Source: Sphingobacterium sp. UBA5670
GTDB lineage: Bacteria > Bacteroidota > Bacteroidia > Sphingobacteriales > Sphingobacteriaceae
Direction: 5' to 3'
Length of the DNA stretch: 64,000 nt
Assembly (NCBI RefSeq): GCF_002420705.1
Contig: NZ_DIIM01000018.1
Coordinates: 345,982 to 409,981 of the forward strand
Below, piece by piece: positions 18,297 through 27,424 of this stretch (positions are counted from its first letter, which is position 1; each line of letters starts with the position of its first letter). Under the pieces are notes generated by a model, which saw nothing but the letters and a program-made list of their open reading frames with translations, was not told the origin of the DNA and made no database searches. A program made the position numbers and the translations under genes.

Positions 18297-19535
18297 ATGA
18301 GAAGTATAATCGCATTATGCCTAACGATTTTATTCGGAAATTTGGCGCAGGCCCAAACTAAGGGGGTGAAATTTGTAGATGGGTTGAGTTGGAAACAAGT
18401 TAAGGAGCGAGCACAAGCCGAGAACAAGTTTATTTTCGTGGAGCTATTTGCAACCTGGTGTGGTCCCTGTCAATATATGAGCAATGAAATCTTTCCTTTA
18501 GAACAGGTGGGGCAGCCAATTAATCAGAACTTCATTAGTGTTAGGGTACAAATGGATTCCACAGAGTCCGACAATGCCAATATCAAAAAATGGTATGCCG
18601 ATGCGCGTGCGATTTCCAATGAATACAATATTCAATCCTTTCCCACATTTCTTATCTTTAATCCCGATGGGCAAGTGGTACACCGGATTGTCGGAGCAAG
18701 TGATGCCCCCGAATTCGTCGGTCATGTGATGGATGGATTAAATCCCGAAACACAGTATTACACGCTTCTAAAAAAATTCGAGAAAAGACCTCAGGATATT
18801 TATACCGCCAAGCAGATGTTGAAAGCAGCCAATATTGCCTACGATGAAAATACCGCGCGAAAGGCCGAAAATACCTTAGCAAACTCATTAGGAACGGATG
18901 AATTATTCAAAAAGGAAAATGTACACATTCTATTGGCTGCCGCCAAATTCACTAACTCCAAAGCCTTTAATCTGATCCGCAACAATAAAGAGAAAATTGA
19001 TATTCTATTAGAGTCACCAGGTATTGCCAACCGCACACTGGCTAATGTTGTCGTCAACGAATTATTTCAGATTAAGATTGATGCCAAACATGAGCCCAAC
19101 TGGGATAGTTACCAAAATGAACTTGCTGCAAAATATCCAGACATCGATTTCGTTCCGATGTTCAAGAAGATAAAAGCACATTATTACCTTCAGGTGAAAA
19201 ATTATATAGCCATGAAGAATACCATCAATGATTACCTTTCGTCGGAAGATTTTACCCCACATCAATTAAATACCTTTGCCTGGACGATATTCAACAATAG
19301 CAGCGATCCTGCCTGTATCGAATCCGCATTAAGCTGGAGCAAAAAATCGATTATTGAAGATCCGAGCAGTGCATTTTTGGACACCTACGCAAATCTACTT
19401 TATAAGAAAGGAGAAAAAGATAAAGCCCTAAAGTGGCAAAATAAAGCGGTCGAAATGGCCAGTGAGGACGATCGTCCGATTTATCAGGAGACACTGGACA
19501 AAATGATGAAGGGTATAAAGACTTGGGAAAACTAA
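18297..19535 (+). CDS. Secreted thioredoxin-fold protein with helical C-terminus (paralogue 1)
   Basis: A 412-residue exported protein. A signal peptide (ending LAQAQ) precedes a thioredoxin domain with the active-site motif WCGPC (C55 and C58) and the cis-proline region IQSFPTFLIF. The remaining 270 residues are helical, probably TPR-like (TYANLLYKKGEKDKALKWQNKAVEM). It should act as a periplasmic disulfide exchange protein; the partner is unknown. ATG 18297 is preferred over GTG 18291. The next gene is a close paralogue 54 bases downstream, so this is a tandem duplication. Confidence 0.85.
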   Translation: MRSIIALCLTILFGNLAQAQTKGVKFVDGLSWKQVKERAQAENKFIFVELFATWCGPCQYMSNEIFPLEQVGQPINQNFISVRVQMDSTESDNANIKKWYADARAISNEYNIQSFPTFLIFNPDGQVVHRIVGASDAPEFVGHVMDGLNPETQYYTLLKKFEKRPQDIYTAKQMLKAANIAYDENTARKAENTLANSLGTDELFKKENVHILLAAAKFTNSKAFNLIRNNKEKIDILLESPGIANRTLANVVVNELFQIKIDAKHEPNWDSYQNELAAKYPDIDFVPMFKKIKAHYYLQVKNYIAMKNTINDYLSSEDFTPHQLNTFAWTIFNNSSDPACIESALSWSKKSIIEDPSSAFLDTYANLLYKKGEKDKALKWQNKAVEMASEDDRPIYQETLDKMMKGIKTWEN

Positions 19536-19589
19536 TGCTATCCTGCACAAAAGCTAACTATTAAATTAAAATTCTAAAATACCAACGTT

Positions 19590-20828
19590 ATGAAAAAATT
19601 GATTTTAATATTATTCCTGATTCCAACCTTGCTTTTTGCGCAGAGCGGAGGAATGAAATTTGAGCATGGCCTCAATTGGAGCCAGATAAAAGAAAAAGCG
19701 GCGAAAGAAAATAAATTCATATTTGTAGACTGTTTCACAACTTGGTGCGGGCCATGTAAATACATGTCGAGCACCATTTTCCCACAAGCCAAAGTAGGTG
19801 ATTTCTTCAATGCCAAATTTATCAATGCGAAGATCCAGATGGATAAAACCAAGAATGATAATGAAGAAGTAAAATCGTGGTATGAAGAAGCCGATCGCTT
19901 CGCCAAAGATTATAAAGTAAGGGCATACCCTACTTTTTTGATCTTTGATGCCAAAGGAACTCTTGTTCACCGTATCGTCGGTGGTGGTGAAGCAGCCGAT
20001 TTTATTGCCAAAGCACAAAAAGCGCTTGACCCAAATACACAATATGAAACCTTACTAGCCAAATTCACTGCTGATCCGAATAATATAAGCATTGCTAAAA
20101 ACATGGCTATGGCGGCCAAAGAAGCTTACGATCAGGAGACTCAAGCAAAGGCGGAAGGCATTGTATTATCATCCTTATCAACAGATCAAATATTTACAAA
20201 AGAGAATGTCAGCTTGTTACTTTCTGCAGCCAATGTAGTCGATTCGAAGGCATTTAATTTAATCAAAGATAATCCTGCTAAATTTGATGCTGTTAGTGAA
20301 AAAGTAAAAGCAAATGATTTCTTGTCTCAATTATTGGTGAGTAACGCCGTAAATACTAAAATTCGTGCGAAGGAAGCTGTTGATTTCGCTAGCATAGAAA
20401 AAGAATTGGCGCAAAAATATCCTACGATCAATACCGAGAAAGCAAGCTTGGAAATGCAGCCACGTTATTATGGTTATACCAAAAACTACCCTGGACTGAG
20501 AGATAGCTTCAACAAATACATTGCAAAATATGGTTCCAGCATCACCGCAGCAGAATTGAACAATATGGCTTGGTCCATTTTTGAAAACTGCAATGACCCA
20601 GCATGTTTAAAAGCAGCAGCTGAATGGAGCAAATTGTCCAATGAGAAAGAAAAAGATGCACCAATGTATCTAGATACATTTGCAAACATCCTGTATCGTC
20701 TTGGAGAAAAGGAAAAAGCCATTAAAACACAGGAAAAAGCCATTTCTCTTATTACAGATGCGACGCAAAAAGAAGAATATGTAGCAACCTTACAAAAAAT
20801 GAAAAAAGGTGAAAAGACATGGCAGTAA
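19590..20828 (+). CDS. Secreted thioredoxin-fold protein with helical C-terminus (paralogue 2)
   Basis: A 412-residue paralogue of the preceding gene, collinear over its full length. It has a signal peptide (ending LLFAQ), the redox motif WCGPC (C53 and C56), a cis-proline segment VRAYPTFLIF, and the same TPR-like C-terminus (TFANILYRLGEKEKAIKTQEKAI). The closeness of WCGPCKYMSSTIFPQAKVG to WCGPCQYMSNEIFPLEQVG in its neighbour shows the relationship, while the surrounding sequence has diverged well. A strong terminator follows and is shared with the convergent prolyl oligopeptidase gene. Confidence 0.85.
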   Translation: MKKLILILFLIPTLLFAQSGGMKFEHGLNWSQIKEKAAKENKFIFVDCFTTWCGPCKYMSSTIFPQAKVGDFFNAKFINAKIQMDKTKNDNEEVKSWYEEADRFAKDYKVRAYPTFLIFDAKGTLVHRIVGGGEAADFIAKAQKALDPNTQYETLLAKFTADPNNISIAKNMAMAAKEAYDQETQAKAEGIVLSSLSTDQIFTKENVSLLLSAANVVDSKAFNLIKDNPAKFDAVSEKVKANDFLSQLLVSNAVNTKIRAKEAVDFASIEKELAQKYPTINTEKASLEMQPRYYGYTKNYPGLRDSFNKYIAKYGSSITAAELNNMAWSIFENCNDPACLKAAAEWSKLSNEKEKDAPMYLDTFANILYRLGEKEKAIKTQEKAISLITDATQKEEYVATLQKMKKGEKTWQ

Positions 20829-20853
20829 GAAGATCTTCTTCTCGTCAATAAAT

Positions 20854-20890
20854 AAAAATACCCGATCAACTTATTGATCGGGTATTTTTT
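20854..20890. terminator. Bidirectional terminator between convergent genes
   Basis: A perfect 16-bp stem (20854-20869 with 20874-20889) around a CTTA loop has A residues on the left and T residues on the right. It can end transcription from both sides. Confidence 0.9.
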
Positions 20891-20930
20891 ATCATGCATC
20901 TGCCGAAAGCCTTTTCAAAGGGCAGTTTGC

Positions 20931-23054
20931 TTATTTTAATTCCTTAATACCCATATTCCAAAGGGCAAAAGCGTACTTATCAACCGTACTATTAATCAGA
21001 ACCTCTGTCGACCTACCGGCACCATGACCGGCTTTTGTCTCAATACGGATCAATACAGGGTTATCACAAGCTTGTTTTGCTTGCAGCTCAGAAGCAAACT
21101 TATAGGAGTGCGCTGGTACCACACGGTCATCATGATCTCCTGTAAAGACCATCGTCGCAGGGTAACAAACACCTGTTTTCACATTATGCACCGGAGAATA
21201 TGCTTTCAGATAATCAAACATCTCCTTGCTATCACTTACCGTCCCGTAATCATAGGACCAGCCTGCTCCAGCAGTGAAGGTATGGTAACGCAACATATCC
21301 AAAACACCAACCTCCGGAAGCGCAACCTTTGCGACTTTAGGATCTATTGTCATAGTTGCTCCAACCAACAATCCACCATTAGAACCTCCGGATAATGCCG
21401 TATACGCCGGCGATGTATAACCATTCTCCTGAAGGTAATGTGCTGCCGCAATGAAATCGTTAAACACATTCAACTTGTTGAACTGCCTTCCGCCATCATG
21501 CCATTTCTGACCATATTCACCACCGCCACGCAAATTGGGAACCGCATACACGCCGCCATTCGCTAACCATACCGCCACCGAAGTACTAAAGGCAGGTGTC
21601 AGGCTGATATTAAAGCCGCCATAGCCATAGACAATAGTCGGGTTTTTCCCGTTCAATTCAATTCCCTTTTTATAGGTGATAATCATCGGCACTTTGGTAC
21701 CATCTTTGGACGTATAAAAAACCTGTTTCGATTCATATTGGTCACTGTCAAATTTGACATTCGGCTTGATATAAAGCGTAGATTGCCCAGAAGCCACATC
21801 AAATTTATAACTTGAAGAAGGTGTAATGTAATTTGAGAAGCCAAAATAGATTTCTTTTTCCTTCTTCTTACCCGAGAAACCGCTGGCTGTACCTACACCC
21901 GGTAATTCTATTTGTCTAATCTTTTTACCCGTATAATCGTATTGAATTACCACAGAAACGGCATCCTTTAAATAGTTTGCAAAAAGATACCCTCCGCCCG
22001 TACTGATTGAAAGAACATTCTCGGTCTCTGGAATAACATCTTTCCAGTGCTCTTTCGAAGGATTTTTCAAGTCTACTTTAACCAATCGGTTGTTGGCAGC
22101 CTTGTAATTTGTCTCCAATAAGAAACTATCGCCAATATTGTCAACAACCCCAGTGTTGGCATCAAAATGATCCTGCAGGCAGACAATTTTGCTATTCGGC
22201 TGATTGAGATCCTGATAATAAAGTTCATTGCCTGTTGTCGTATTTGCGGCAGAGATAATCAAGTAACGTTGATCATCCGTTAATGAAGCTCCAACATAAC
22301 GTCTAGGCGTTGCAGGACCACCAAAAATTAATTTGTCCGTAGACTGAGCTGTTTTAAGTTTATGGTAGTATAATTTATGCTGGTCTGTTTTTTCCGAGAG
22401 TTCAGATCCTTTTGGTTTATCGTAACTCGAGTAATAAAAACCATCGTTGCCTTTCCATGCGATGCCGGAAAATTTAACATCAACCAACGTTTCGCCTACC
22501 GGAGACTTGTCTTTGGCATTCAGTACAATGACTTTCCGCCAGTCCGATCCCCCTTCAGAAATAGAATAGGCCACTAAGCTTCCATCCTTTGAAAACGAAA
22601 CGTCTGCCAGAGAAGTTGATCCGTCTTTTGAGAATGTATTTGGGTCCAAGAAAACTTCTTCAGCGCCCTTCTCTCCTAGTTTACGATAAAGCACAGCATG
22701 TTGCTGTAAGCCATTATTCTTAAAAAAATAGGTGTATCCCCCCTCCTTAAACGGTGTCCCTATTTTTTCATAATTCCATATTTCCGTCAATTGATCTTTC
22801 AATTTTGTACGAAATGGAATTGCATTCAAATAATCAAATGTGACCTTATTTTCAGCTTGCACCCAGCTTTTTGTTTCAGCTGAACGGTCATCTTCCAACC
22901 AGCGATAAGGGTCCGCTACCTTCTCACCCCAAAATTCATCTACGACAGTCCCCTTGTTTGTCGTTGGATATGTTAACTGTTGTCCATAACCAGTTGTCGC
23001 CGTACCTGCCATACCTATCATCATAAGGATAAGACCAAAATTTTTGTTTATCAT
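20931..23054 (-). CDS. Prolyl oligopeptidase, S9A family, secreted
   Basis: A 707-residue serine peptidase cleaving after proline in short peptides. A signal peptide (MINKNFGLILMMIGMAG ... GYGQ) precedes the N-terminal segment YPTTNKGTVVDEFWGEKVADPYRWLED, the beta-propeller, and the catalytic alpha/beta-hydrolase domain. The nucleophile is S558 in GGSNGGLL; the aspartate lies in GDHDDRVVP and the histidine in AGHGAGRS. I chose ATG 23054, because the longer frame from 23093 adds 13 residues ahead of the signal peptide. It ends at the shared terminator and diverges from the M1 peptidase gene. Confidence 0.92.
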   Translation of the reverse strand: MINKNFGLILMMIGMAGTATTGYGQQLTYPTTNKGTVVDEFWGEKVADPYRWLEDDRSAETKSWVQAENKVTFDYLNAIPFRTKLKDQLTEIWNYEKIGTPFKEGGYTYFFKNNGLQQHAVLYRKLGEKGAEEVFLDPNTFSKDGSTSLADVSFSKDGSLVAYSISEGGSDWRKVIVLNAKDKSPVGETLVDVKFSGIAWKGNDGFYYSSYDKPKGSELSEKTDQHKLYYHKLKTAQSTDKLIFGGPATPRRYVGASLTDDQRYLIISAANTTTGNELYYQDLNQPNSKIVCLQDHFDANTGVVDNIGDSFLLETNYKAANNRLVKVDLKNPSKEHWKDVIPETENVLSISTGGGYLFANYLKDAVSVVIQYDYTGKKIRQIELPGVGTASGFSGKKKEKEIYFGFSNYITPSSSYKFDVASGQSTLYIKPNVKFDSDQYESKQVFYTSKDGTKVPMIITYKKGIELNGKNPTIVYGYGGFNISLTPAFSTSVAVWLANGGVYAVPNLRGGGEYGQKWHDGGRQFNKLNVFNDFIAAAHYLQENGYTSPAYTALSGGSNGGLLVGATMTIDPKVAKVALPEVGVLDMLRYHTFTAGAGWSYDYGTVSDSKEMFDYLKAYSPVHNVKTGVCYPATMVFTGDHDDRVVPAHSYKFASELQAKQACDNPVLIRIETKAGHGAGRSTEVLINSTVDKYAFALWNMGIKELK

Positions 23055-23374
23055 AAAAAATCGTCTACTTGTTTCACCCCAGCTAAGTTTCATTCACTTA
23101 GCATCTGAAAATTCAATTTGAGTTGAATATAAACAAATTTATCGACCTCTTACCTGCCTCAGGCAGTTTTTCTCTTCCTCAAATTATAAAAAAAAGCCTA
23201 GATTTATCACTTCCCGCTTGTCCTTTGCGCTAACACCCAAACACCTGCATAAAAGCGAATAACTAAACAAAACATGAACCGCTCATAGTAGCATTAAACA
23301 CATTTCTGCACAGCATATTTTTATAGCAAGCGAAATTTTTTTAGATTTATTCAAATCTTGAAAATACTATAACC
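23055..23374. promoter_or_regulatory. Divergent control region between two peptidase genes
   Basis: This 320-base region holds a minus-strand -7 box TAAATTTG (23141-23134) for the prolyl oligopeptidase. A perfect 13-bp palindrome, CTGCCTCAGGCAG (23154-23166), covers its -33 position. Just before the M1 gene there is a small inverted repeat, TTCAAATCTTGAA (23350-23362). No gene is seen. Confidence 0.45.
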
Positions 23375-25543
23375 ATGTTCAAAAAAGTCGTATACCTCAC
23401 TTTGTCCATTTCCATTCTTCAAATTGGAATAAGCGAAGCCCAACAACTCCCTATAGATCAACAATATCGATCCACCCCCACCAAGATTAATAATCTTGTC
23501 CATACCAAACTCGATGTACGTTTTGACTATACAAACCAATTTCTGAATGGCAAAGAATGGGTCACTTTACAACCCCATTTCTACCCAACAGATTCCCTTC
23601 GCTTGGATGCAAAAGGCATGGATATTAAACAGGTATCTTTGGTCAATGGTGAACAGATGATCCCCTTGAAGTACAGCTATGACGATCATTCTCTTTTGAT
23701 CAAGCTGGACCGCAATTATCTTTCAAATGAGAAGTATACCATATACCTCGATTATACCGCAAAGCCCAATTTATTGAAGGTGCAGGGCAGTGCAGCAATC
23801 AACGATGCAAAAGGGCTTTATTTTATCAATCCAGATGAGCGTACGCCAAACAAACCGCGGCAGATATGGACGCAAGGCGAAACCGAGGCATCATCAGCCT
23901 GGTTCCCGACAATTGATCGCCCCAACCAAAAGACTACCGCAGAAATCTCCATGACGGTGCTCGACAACTATGTCAGTCTATCGAATGGCGCACTGAGCAG
24001 TCAGCGTAAAAATAATGACGGTACGCGTACAGATACCTGGAAAATGGATCTGCCCCATGCTCCATACCTTTTCATGATGGCCGTTGGTGATTTTAAAATC
24101 TATCAGGACAAGTACAACAATATCCCAGTTGACTATTACCTGGAGCCGAAATATGCACCTTATGCAAAAGACATTTTTGGTAAGACACCGGCCATGATGG
24201 ACTTTTACAGTAAAACCTTAGGTGTTCCCTACCCTTGGAATAAATATGCACAGATCGTGTGTCGCGATTATGTATCTGGGGCTATGGAAAACACCAGTGC
24301 AACATTACACGGTGAACATGTACAAAAGACGAAACGCGAATTGTTGGACGATAATCAAGAGGGGACGATTGCCCATGAACTGTTTCACCAGTGGTTTGGT
24401 GATTTGGTGACTGCCGAGTCCTGGTCCAATTTAACCATGAACGAATCTTTCGCTACTTTTGGCGAGGTTATCTGGCGTGAGCACGACGGCGGTAAAGACC
24501 GTGGTGATAAATCAAGATTTGAAAAGCTTCAATCTTACCTAAAATCTACCAAAAATGGTAAGAGTCCTACCTTAGCCCGTTATTATTATCACGACAAGGA
24601 AGATATGTTTGATAATATCAGCTACGCCAAAGGATCATTGATTCTTTATGCGCTTAAGGAGCAAATGGGTGATGTGGCCTTCTATCAGTCACTGAAAAAA
24701 TACCTAACGGAGAATTCTTTCAAAACGGGCGAACCGCAGCAGTTGCGCCTAGCGATGGAGGAAGTAACTGGGAAAGACTGGGCCCCCTACTTTAATCAAT
24801 GGTATTATCAGGGCGGACACCCCATTTTAAAAATTACAACAAGAAATGCTGAAAATAGTTTACTGCTCAATGTAGCCCAAGTGCAGGACTCTACAGTCCA
24901 GACATTCCAGGTTCCTTTGGTTGTTGATGTCTATACAAAAAATGGTAAGATCAGACAGACTTTCCAGCTCAACAAGCGCAATGCCCAATTTATGATTCCC
25001 TTACCTGCTGCTGTTGAATTTATTGATATCGATCCCGAAAAAACACTCGTTGGCCAAATCCTTATCGACAGATCAGATGCCGATTACCTGTATCAATATG
25101 AACATGCAGCATCATTTGCCAACCGCGTAGGTGCAATTGCCTACGCCTCAAAAAATCCGACAAATACCATCAGCCAGCAAATCTTGACAAAAGCATTGGC
25201 AGATACCGATGCGGACCTTGCTGCAACTGCAATTCAAGGTCTCGACCTTAGTAATCCGACCGTGCGTAAATCAACAGAGAAAACCATCTTGGCACTTGCG
25301 GAGAAATCGGAGGCTTCCGTTATACGGGCTTCTGCCATCCAAAAGCTAGGAAAAACAAAGGACAAAAAGTATAAAAATATCATTTTAAATGCTGTCACCG
25401 ACAAATCCTATATGGTTATCGCAAGTTCGATCATGGCGATCAAAGAGAGCTACCCTGATCAGCTTCAACAGTCACTCAAGCGAATTGATCCCGATGCTAC
25501 GGAATATCTAAAGGCACTTATCACCGAATTGTCTAAATCATAG
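23375..25543 (+). CDS. M1 family zinc aminopeptidase, secreted
   Basis: A 722-residue metallopeptidase with a signal peptide (ending SEAQ). The exopeptidase motif GAMEN is at about residues 300-304, and the zinc site is HELFH with H334, E335 and H338 plus E357 in MNESF, exactly 19 residues after H338. The N-terminal beta domain and the C-terminal HEAT-like helical region (RASAIQKLGKTKDKKYKNIILNA) are as expected. It removes N-terminal residues from peptides, presumably in the periplasm. It is divergent from the prolyl oligopeptidase gene and ends at the hairpin that also carries the lpxH promoter. Confidence 0.93.
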   Translation: MFKKVVYLTLSISILQIGISEAQQLPIDQQYRSTPTKINNLVHTKLDVRFDYTNQFLNGKEWVTLQPHFYPTDSLRLDAKGMDIKQVSLVNGEQMIPLKYSYDDHSLLIKLDRNYLSNEKYTIYLDYTAKPNLLKVQGSAAINDAKGLYFINPDERTPNKPRQIWTQGETEASSAWFPTIDRPNQKTTAEISMTVLDNYVSLSNGALSSQRKNNDGTRTDTWKMDLPHAPYLFMMAVGDFKIYQDKYNNIPVDYYLEPKYAPYAKDIFGKTPAMMDFYSKTLGVPYPWNKYAQIVCRDYVSGAMENTSATLHGEHVQKTKRELLDDNQEGTIAHELFHQWFGDLVTAESWSNLTMNESFATFGEVIWREHDGGKDRGDKSRFEKLQSYLKSTKNGKSPTLARYYYHDKEDMFDNISYAKGSLILYALKEQMGDVAFYQSLKKYLTENSFKTGEPQQLRLAMEEVTGKDWAPYFNQWYYQGGHPILKITTRNAENSLLLNVAQVQDSTVQTFQVPLVVDVYTKNGKIRQTFQLNKRNAQFMIPLPAAVEFIDIDPEKTLVGQILIDRSDADYLYQYEHAASFANRVGAIAYASKNPTNTISQQILTKALADTDADLAATAIQGLDLSNPTVRKSTEKTILALAEKSEASVIRASAIQKLGKTKDKKYKNIILNAVTDKSYMVIASSIMAIKESYPDQLQQSLKRIDPDATEYLKALITELSKS

Positions 25544-25555
25544 CAAAATATATTG

Positions 25556-25590
25556 TGGAGGCGAATTTTGTATTCGCCTCCATTTTTTTT
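25556..25590 (+). terminator. Terminator after the M1 peptidase gene
   Basis: TGGAGGCGAAT (25556-25566), loop TTTGT, and the complementary arm (25572-25582) form an 11-bp perfect stem, followed by eight T residues. Confidence 0.92.
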
Positions 25591-25597
25591 AGTTTTG
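25567..25597 (+). promoter_or_regulatory. Promoter of lpxH, nested in the upstream terminator
   Basis: TTTG (25567-25570), located in the terminator loop, is followed after exactly 19 bases by TAGTTTTG (25590-25597). Both boxes match the phylum consensus perfectly. The lpxH ATG at 25603 lies 5 bases after the -7 box, so the transcript should be leaderless or nearly so. Confidence 0.72.
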
Positions 25598-25602
25598 GGC
25601 AC

Positions 25603-26358
25603 ATGTCAACAAGAACAAAAATCTATTTTGCCTCCGACTTCCACCTTGGATCCTATCCTTTGGAACGCTCACGTGAAAGAGAACTGCACATTATTCAATG
25701 GCTGGACCAGATCAAAATAGATGCAAAAGCACTCTACCTTGTTGGCGATATCTTTGATTTTTGGTTCGAGTATGCGACTGTGGTTCCCAAAGGCTACATA
25801 CGCTTTCTTGGCAAATTAGCCGAAATTGCCGATCTCGGTATTCCCATCACCTTATTTAAAGGAAATCACGACATGTGGATGTTTGATTACCTCAAAAAGG
25901 AATTAAATGTCCGGATCATCGACGATGAGCTAGAATTACAGCTCAACGGCAAGCATTTCTATATACATCACGGAGACGGGCTGGGCTCGGGAGATTATAA
26001 ATATAAACTGCTGAAGAAAGTATTTCGAAGCCGCCTCTGCCAATGGTTATTTGCGCGATTACATCCAAATCTTGGTATCGGAATTGCTACACGCTGGTCC
26101 AAACATAGTAGACTTTCCAATAACGAGGACGAAAAGTTTCTGGGCGAAGACAAAGAATGGCTAATTGGCTATGCCAAGGAGCTTGAGGCCAGCAGACATC
26201 ACGATTACTATATATTTGGCCACAGACACCTTCCTTACGATGTTACGTTGAATCCCAATAGCCGTGTCATCAATTTGGGCGAATGGATCAACTATCATAC
26301 TTATGCAGTATGGGATGGTGAAACTTTACGTTTGGAAAAATGGGCGAGCAAATCCTAA
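25603..26358 (+). CDS. lpxH: UDP-2,3-diacylglucosamine diphosphatase (LpxH type)
   Basis: A 251-residue calcineurin-like phosphoesterase that makes lipid X in lipid A synthesis, at the cytoplasmic face of the inner membrane. All five metal motifs are present: DFHLG (D12, H14), GDIFDFW (D49), GNHD (N88, H89, D90), HHGDG (H122, H123) and GHRH (H207, H209). I chose ATG 25603, as the longer frame from 25555 simply translates the upstream terminator hairpin. The following Crp-family gene begins 19 bases before its stop. Confidence 0.9.
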   Translation: MSTRTKIYFASDFHLGSYPLERSRERELHIIQWLDQIKIDAKALYLVGDIFDFWFEYATVVPKGYIRFLGKLAEIADLGIPITLFKGNHDMWMFDYLKKELNVRIIDDELELQLNGKHFYIHHGDGLGSGDYKYKLLKKVFRSRLCQWLFARLHPNLGIGIATRWSKHSRLSNNEDEKFLGEDKEWLIGYAKELEASRHHDYYIFGHRHLPYDVTLNPNSRVINLGEWINYHTYAVWDGETLRLEKWASKS

Positions 26359-26930
26359 TTTCTTTATCAGATTGCCTGAATGGTTATCACTTTCTTACGC
26401 CAGAAAGCGCTGCAAAATTGGAGCAGGTCAGTAAGAAAATCACGGCGAAAAGAAATAGCCTATTGATTGAACAGGACAAAATTCAAAAAGACATCTACTT
26501 TCTGGCTTCGGGATTAGCGCGCGTTTATTACGAAACACCTAATAGGCAAATTACCCTGGATTTTGTCTCACCCGGTGGAACACTCATATCCATGAATAGT
26601 TATGTCCATGATACCCCGGGCTATGAAAATATAGACCTTTTGGAGGACAGTGTTGTTTATCAAATAGACCAAAAACAACTTTTTGACCTCTATGAAAGTG
26701 ATATTGCTATTGCCAACTGGGGAAGAAAGATGGCTGAACTGGAATTCATTAAAGCCGAGCAACGAACCATGTCCAAGCTGTTTAATACTGCCCAGGAGCG
26801 CTATGCCGAGTTACTTCAAAAATACCCTCAATATATTCAACGGATCAAACTAGGATACATCGCCTCCTATCTCGGTGTCAGCCAGGTTACGCTCAGCCGA
26901 ATTCGCGCAAATATTCATACAAATTTTTAA
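26340..26930 (+). CDS. Crp/Fnr family transcription regulator
   Basis: A 196-residue regulator with an N-terminal cyclic-nucleotide-binding-like fold (about residues 20-120, SLLIEQDKIQKDIYFLASGLARVYY) and a C-terminal winged helix ending IASYLGVSQVTLSRIR. The canonical cAMP-binding arginine/serine pair is not evident, as is usual for this phylum's short Crp relatives, so the ligand is unknown. It overlaps the end of lpxH by 19 bases in another frame. An SMR transporter follows 66 bases downstream, which suggests it may control that exporter. Confidence 0.86.
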   Translation: MGEQILISLSDCLNGYHFLTPESAAKLEQVSKKITAKRNSLLIEQDKIQKDIYFLASGLARVYYETPNRQITLDFVSPGGTLISMNSYVHDTPGYENIDLLEDSVVYQIDQKQLFDLYESDIAIANWGRKMAELEFIKAEQRTMSKLFNTAQERYAELLQKYPQYIQRIKLGYIASYLGVSQVTLSRIRANIHTNF

Positions 26931-26996
26931 CATTTGTAAAAATTATTATCGGCCAAAAGCTGGAACTTTGTACCAAAATAAAAAATAGAAAACGAT

Positions 26997-27326
26997 ATGA
27001 ACTGGATATTTTTAATATTGGGCGGATTATGTGAAATTGGTTTCACCACTTGTCTGGGTAAAGCAAAAGATGCGACCGGAAGCGGACAATGGCTGTGGTA
27101 CGGCGCTTTTGTGGTTTTCCTATTTGCGAGCATGGGCTTATTGATCAAAGCAACACAGACACTTCCTTTAGGTACAGCTTATGCGGTATGGACGGGAATA
27201 GGTGCAGTGGGAACTGTTTTAATGGGGATCATCTTCTTTAAGGAACCCGCAGATTTCTGGCGCATATTCTTTATTTTCACGCTGATTGCTTCCATCATAG
27301 GACTAAAAGCAGTTTCCTCTCATTAA
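26997..27326 (+). CDS. Small multidrug resistance (SMR) family transporter
   Basis: A 109-residue four-helix membrane protein that works as a dual-topology dimer exchanging protons for cationic substrates. The essential membrane glutamate is E13 in GGLCEIGFT, and the family block LPLGTAYAVWTGIGAVGTVLMG is intact. Members transport quaternary ammonium compounds (Qac type) or guanidinium (Gdx/SugE type); I cannot decide between them. The neighbouring Crp-type regulator is the likely controller. A near-consensus -7 box (GAACTTTG) lies at 26963-26970. Confidence 0.88.
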   Translation: MNWIFLILGGLCEIGFTTCLGKAKDATGSGQWLWYGAFVVFLFASMGLLIKATQTLPLGTAYAVWTGIGAVGTVLMGIIFFKEPADFWRIFFIFTLIASIIGLKAVSSH

Positions 27327-27341
27327 TAGCAGGCTAGGTAG

Positions 27342-27371
27342 TTTAAAAGCAACAAAATTTCCTTACTTTTG
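27342..27371 (+). promoter_or_regulatory. Promoter of prfA
   Basis: TACTTTTG (27364-27371) matches the -7 consensus. TTTA at 27342-27345, 18 bases upstream, is a one-mismatch -33 box. The leader would be about 48 bases. Confidence 0.55.
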
Positions 27372-27424
27372 TACACTCAATAGTAATCTAGGTCATACAT
27401 TCCTAGAAGAAGCATTTTTGATAT

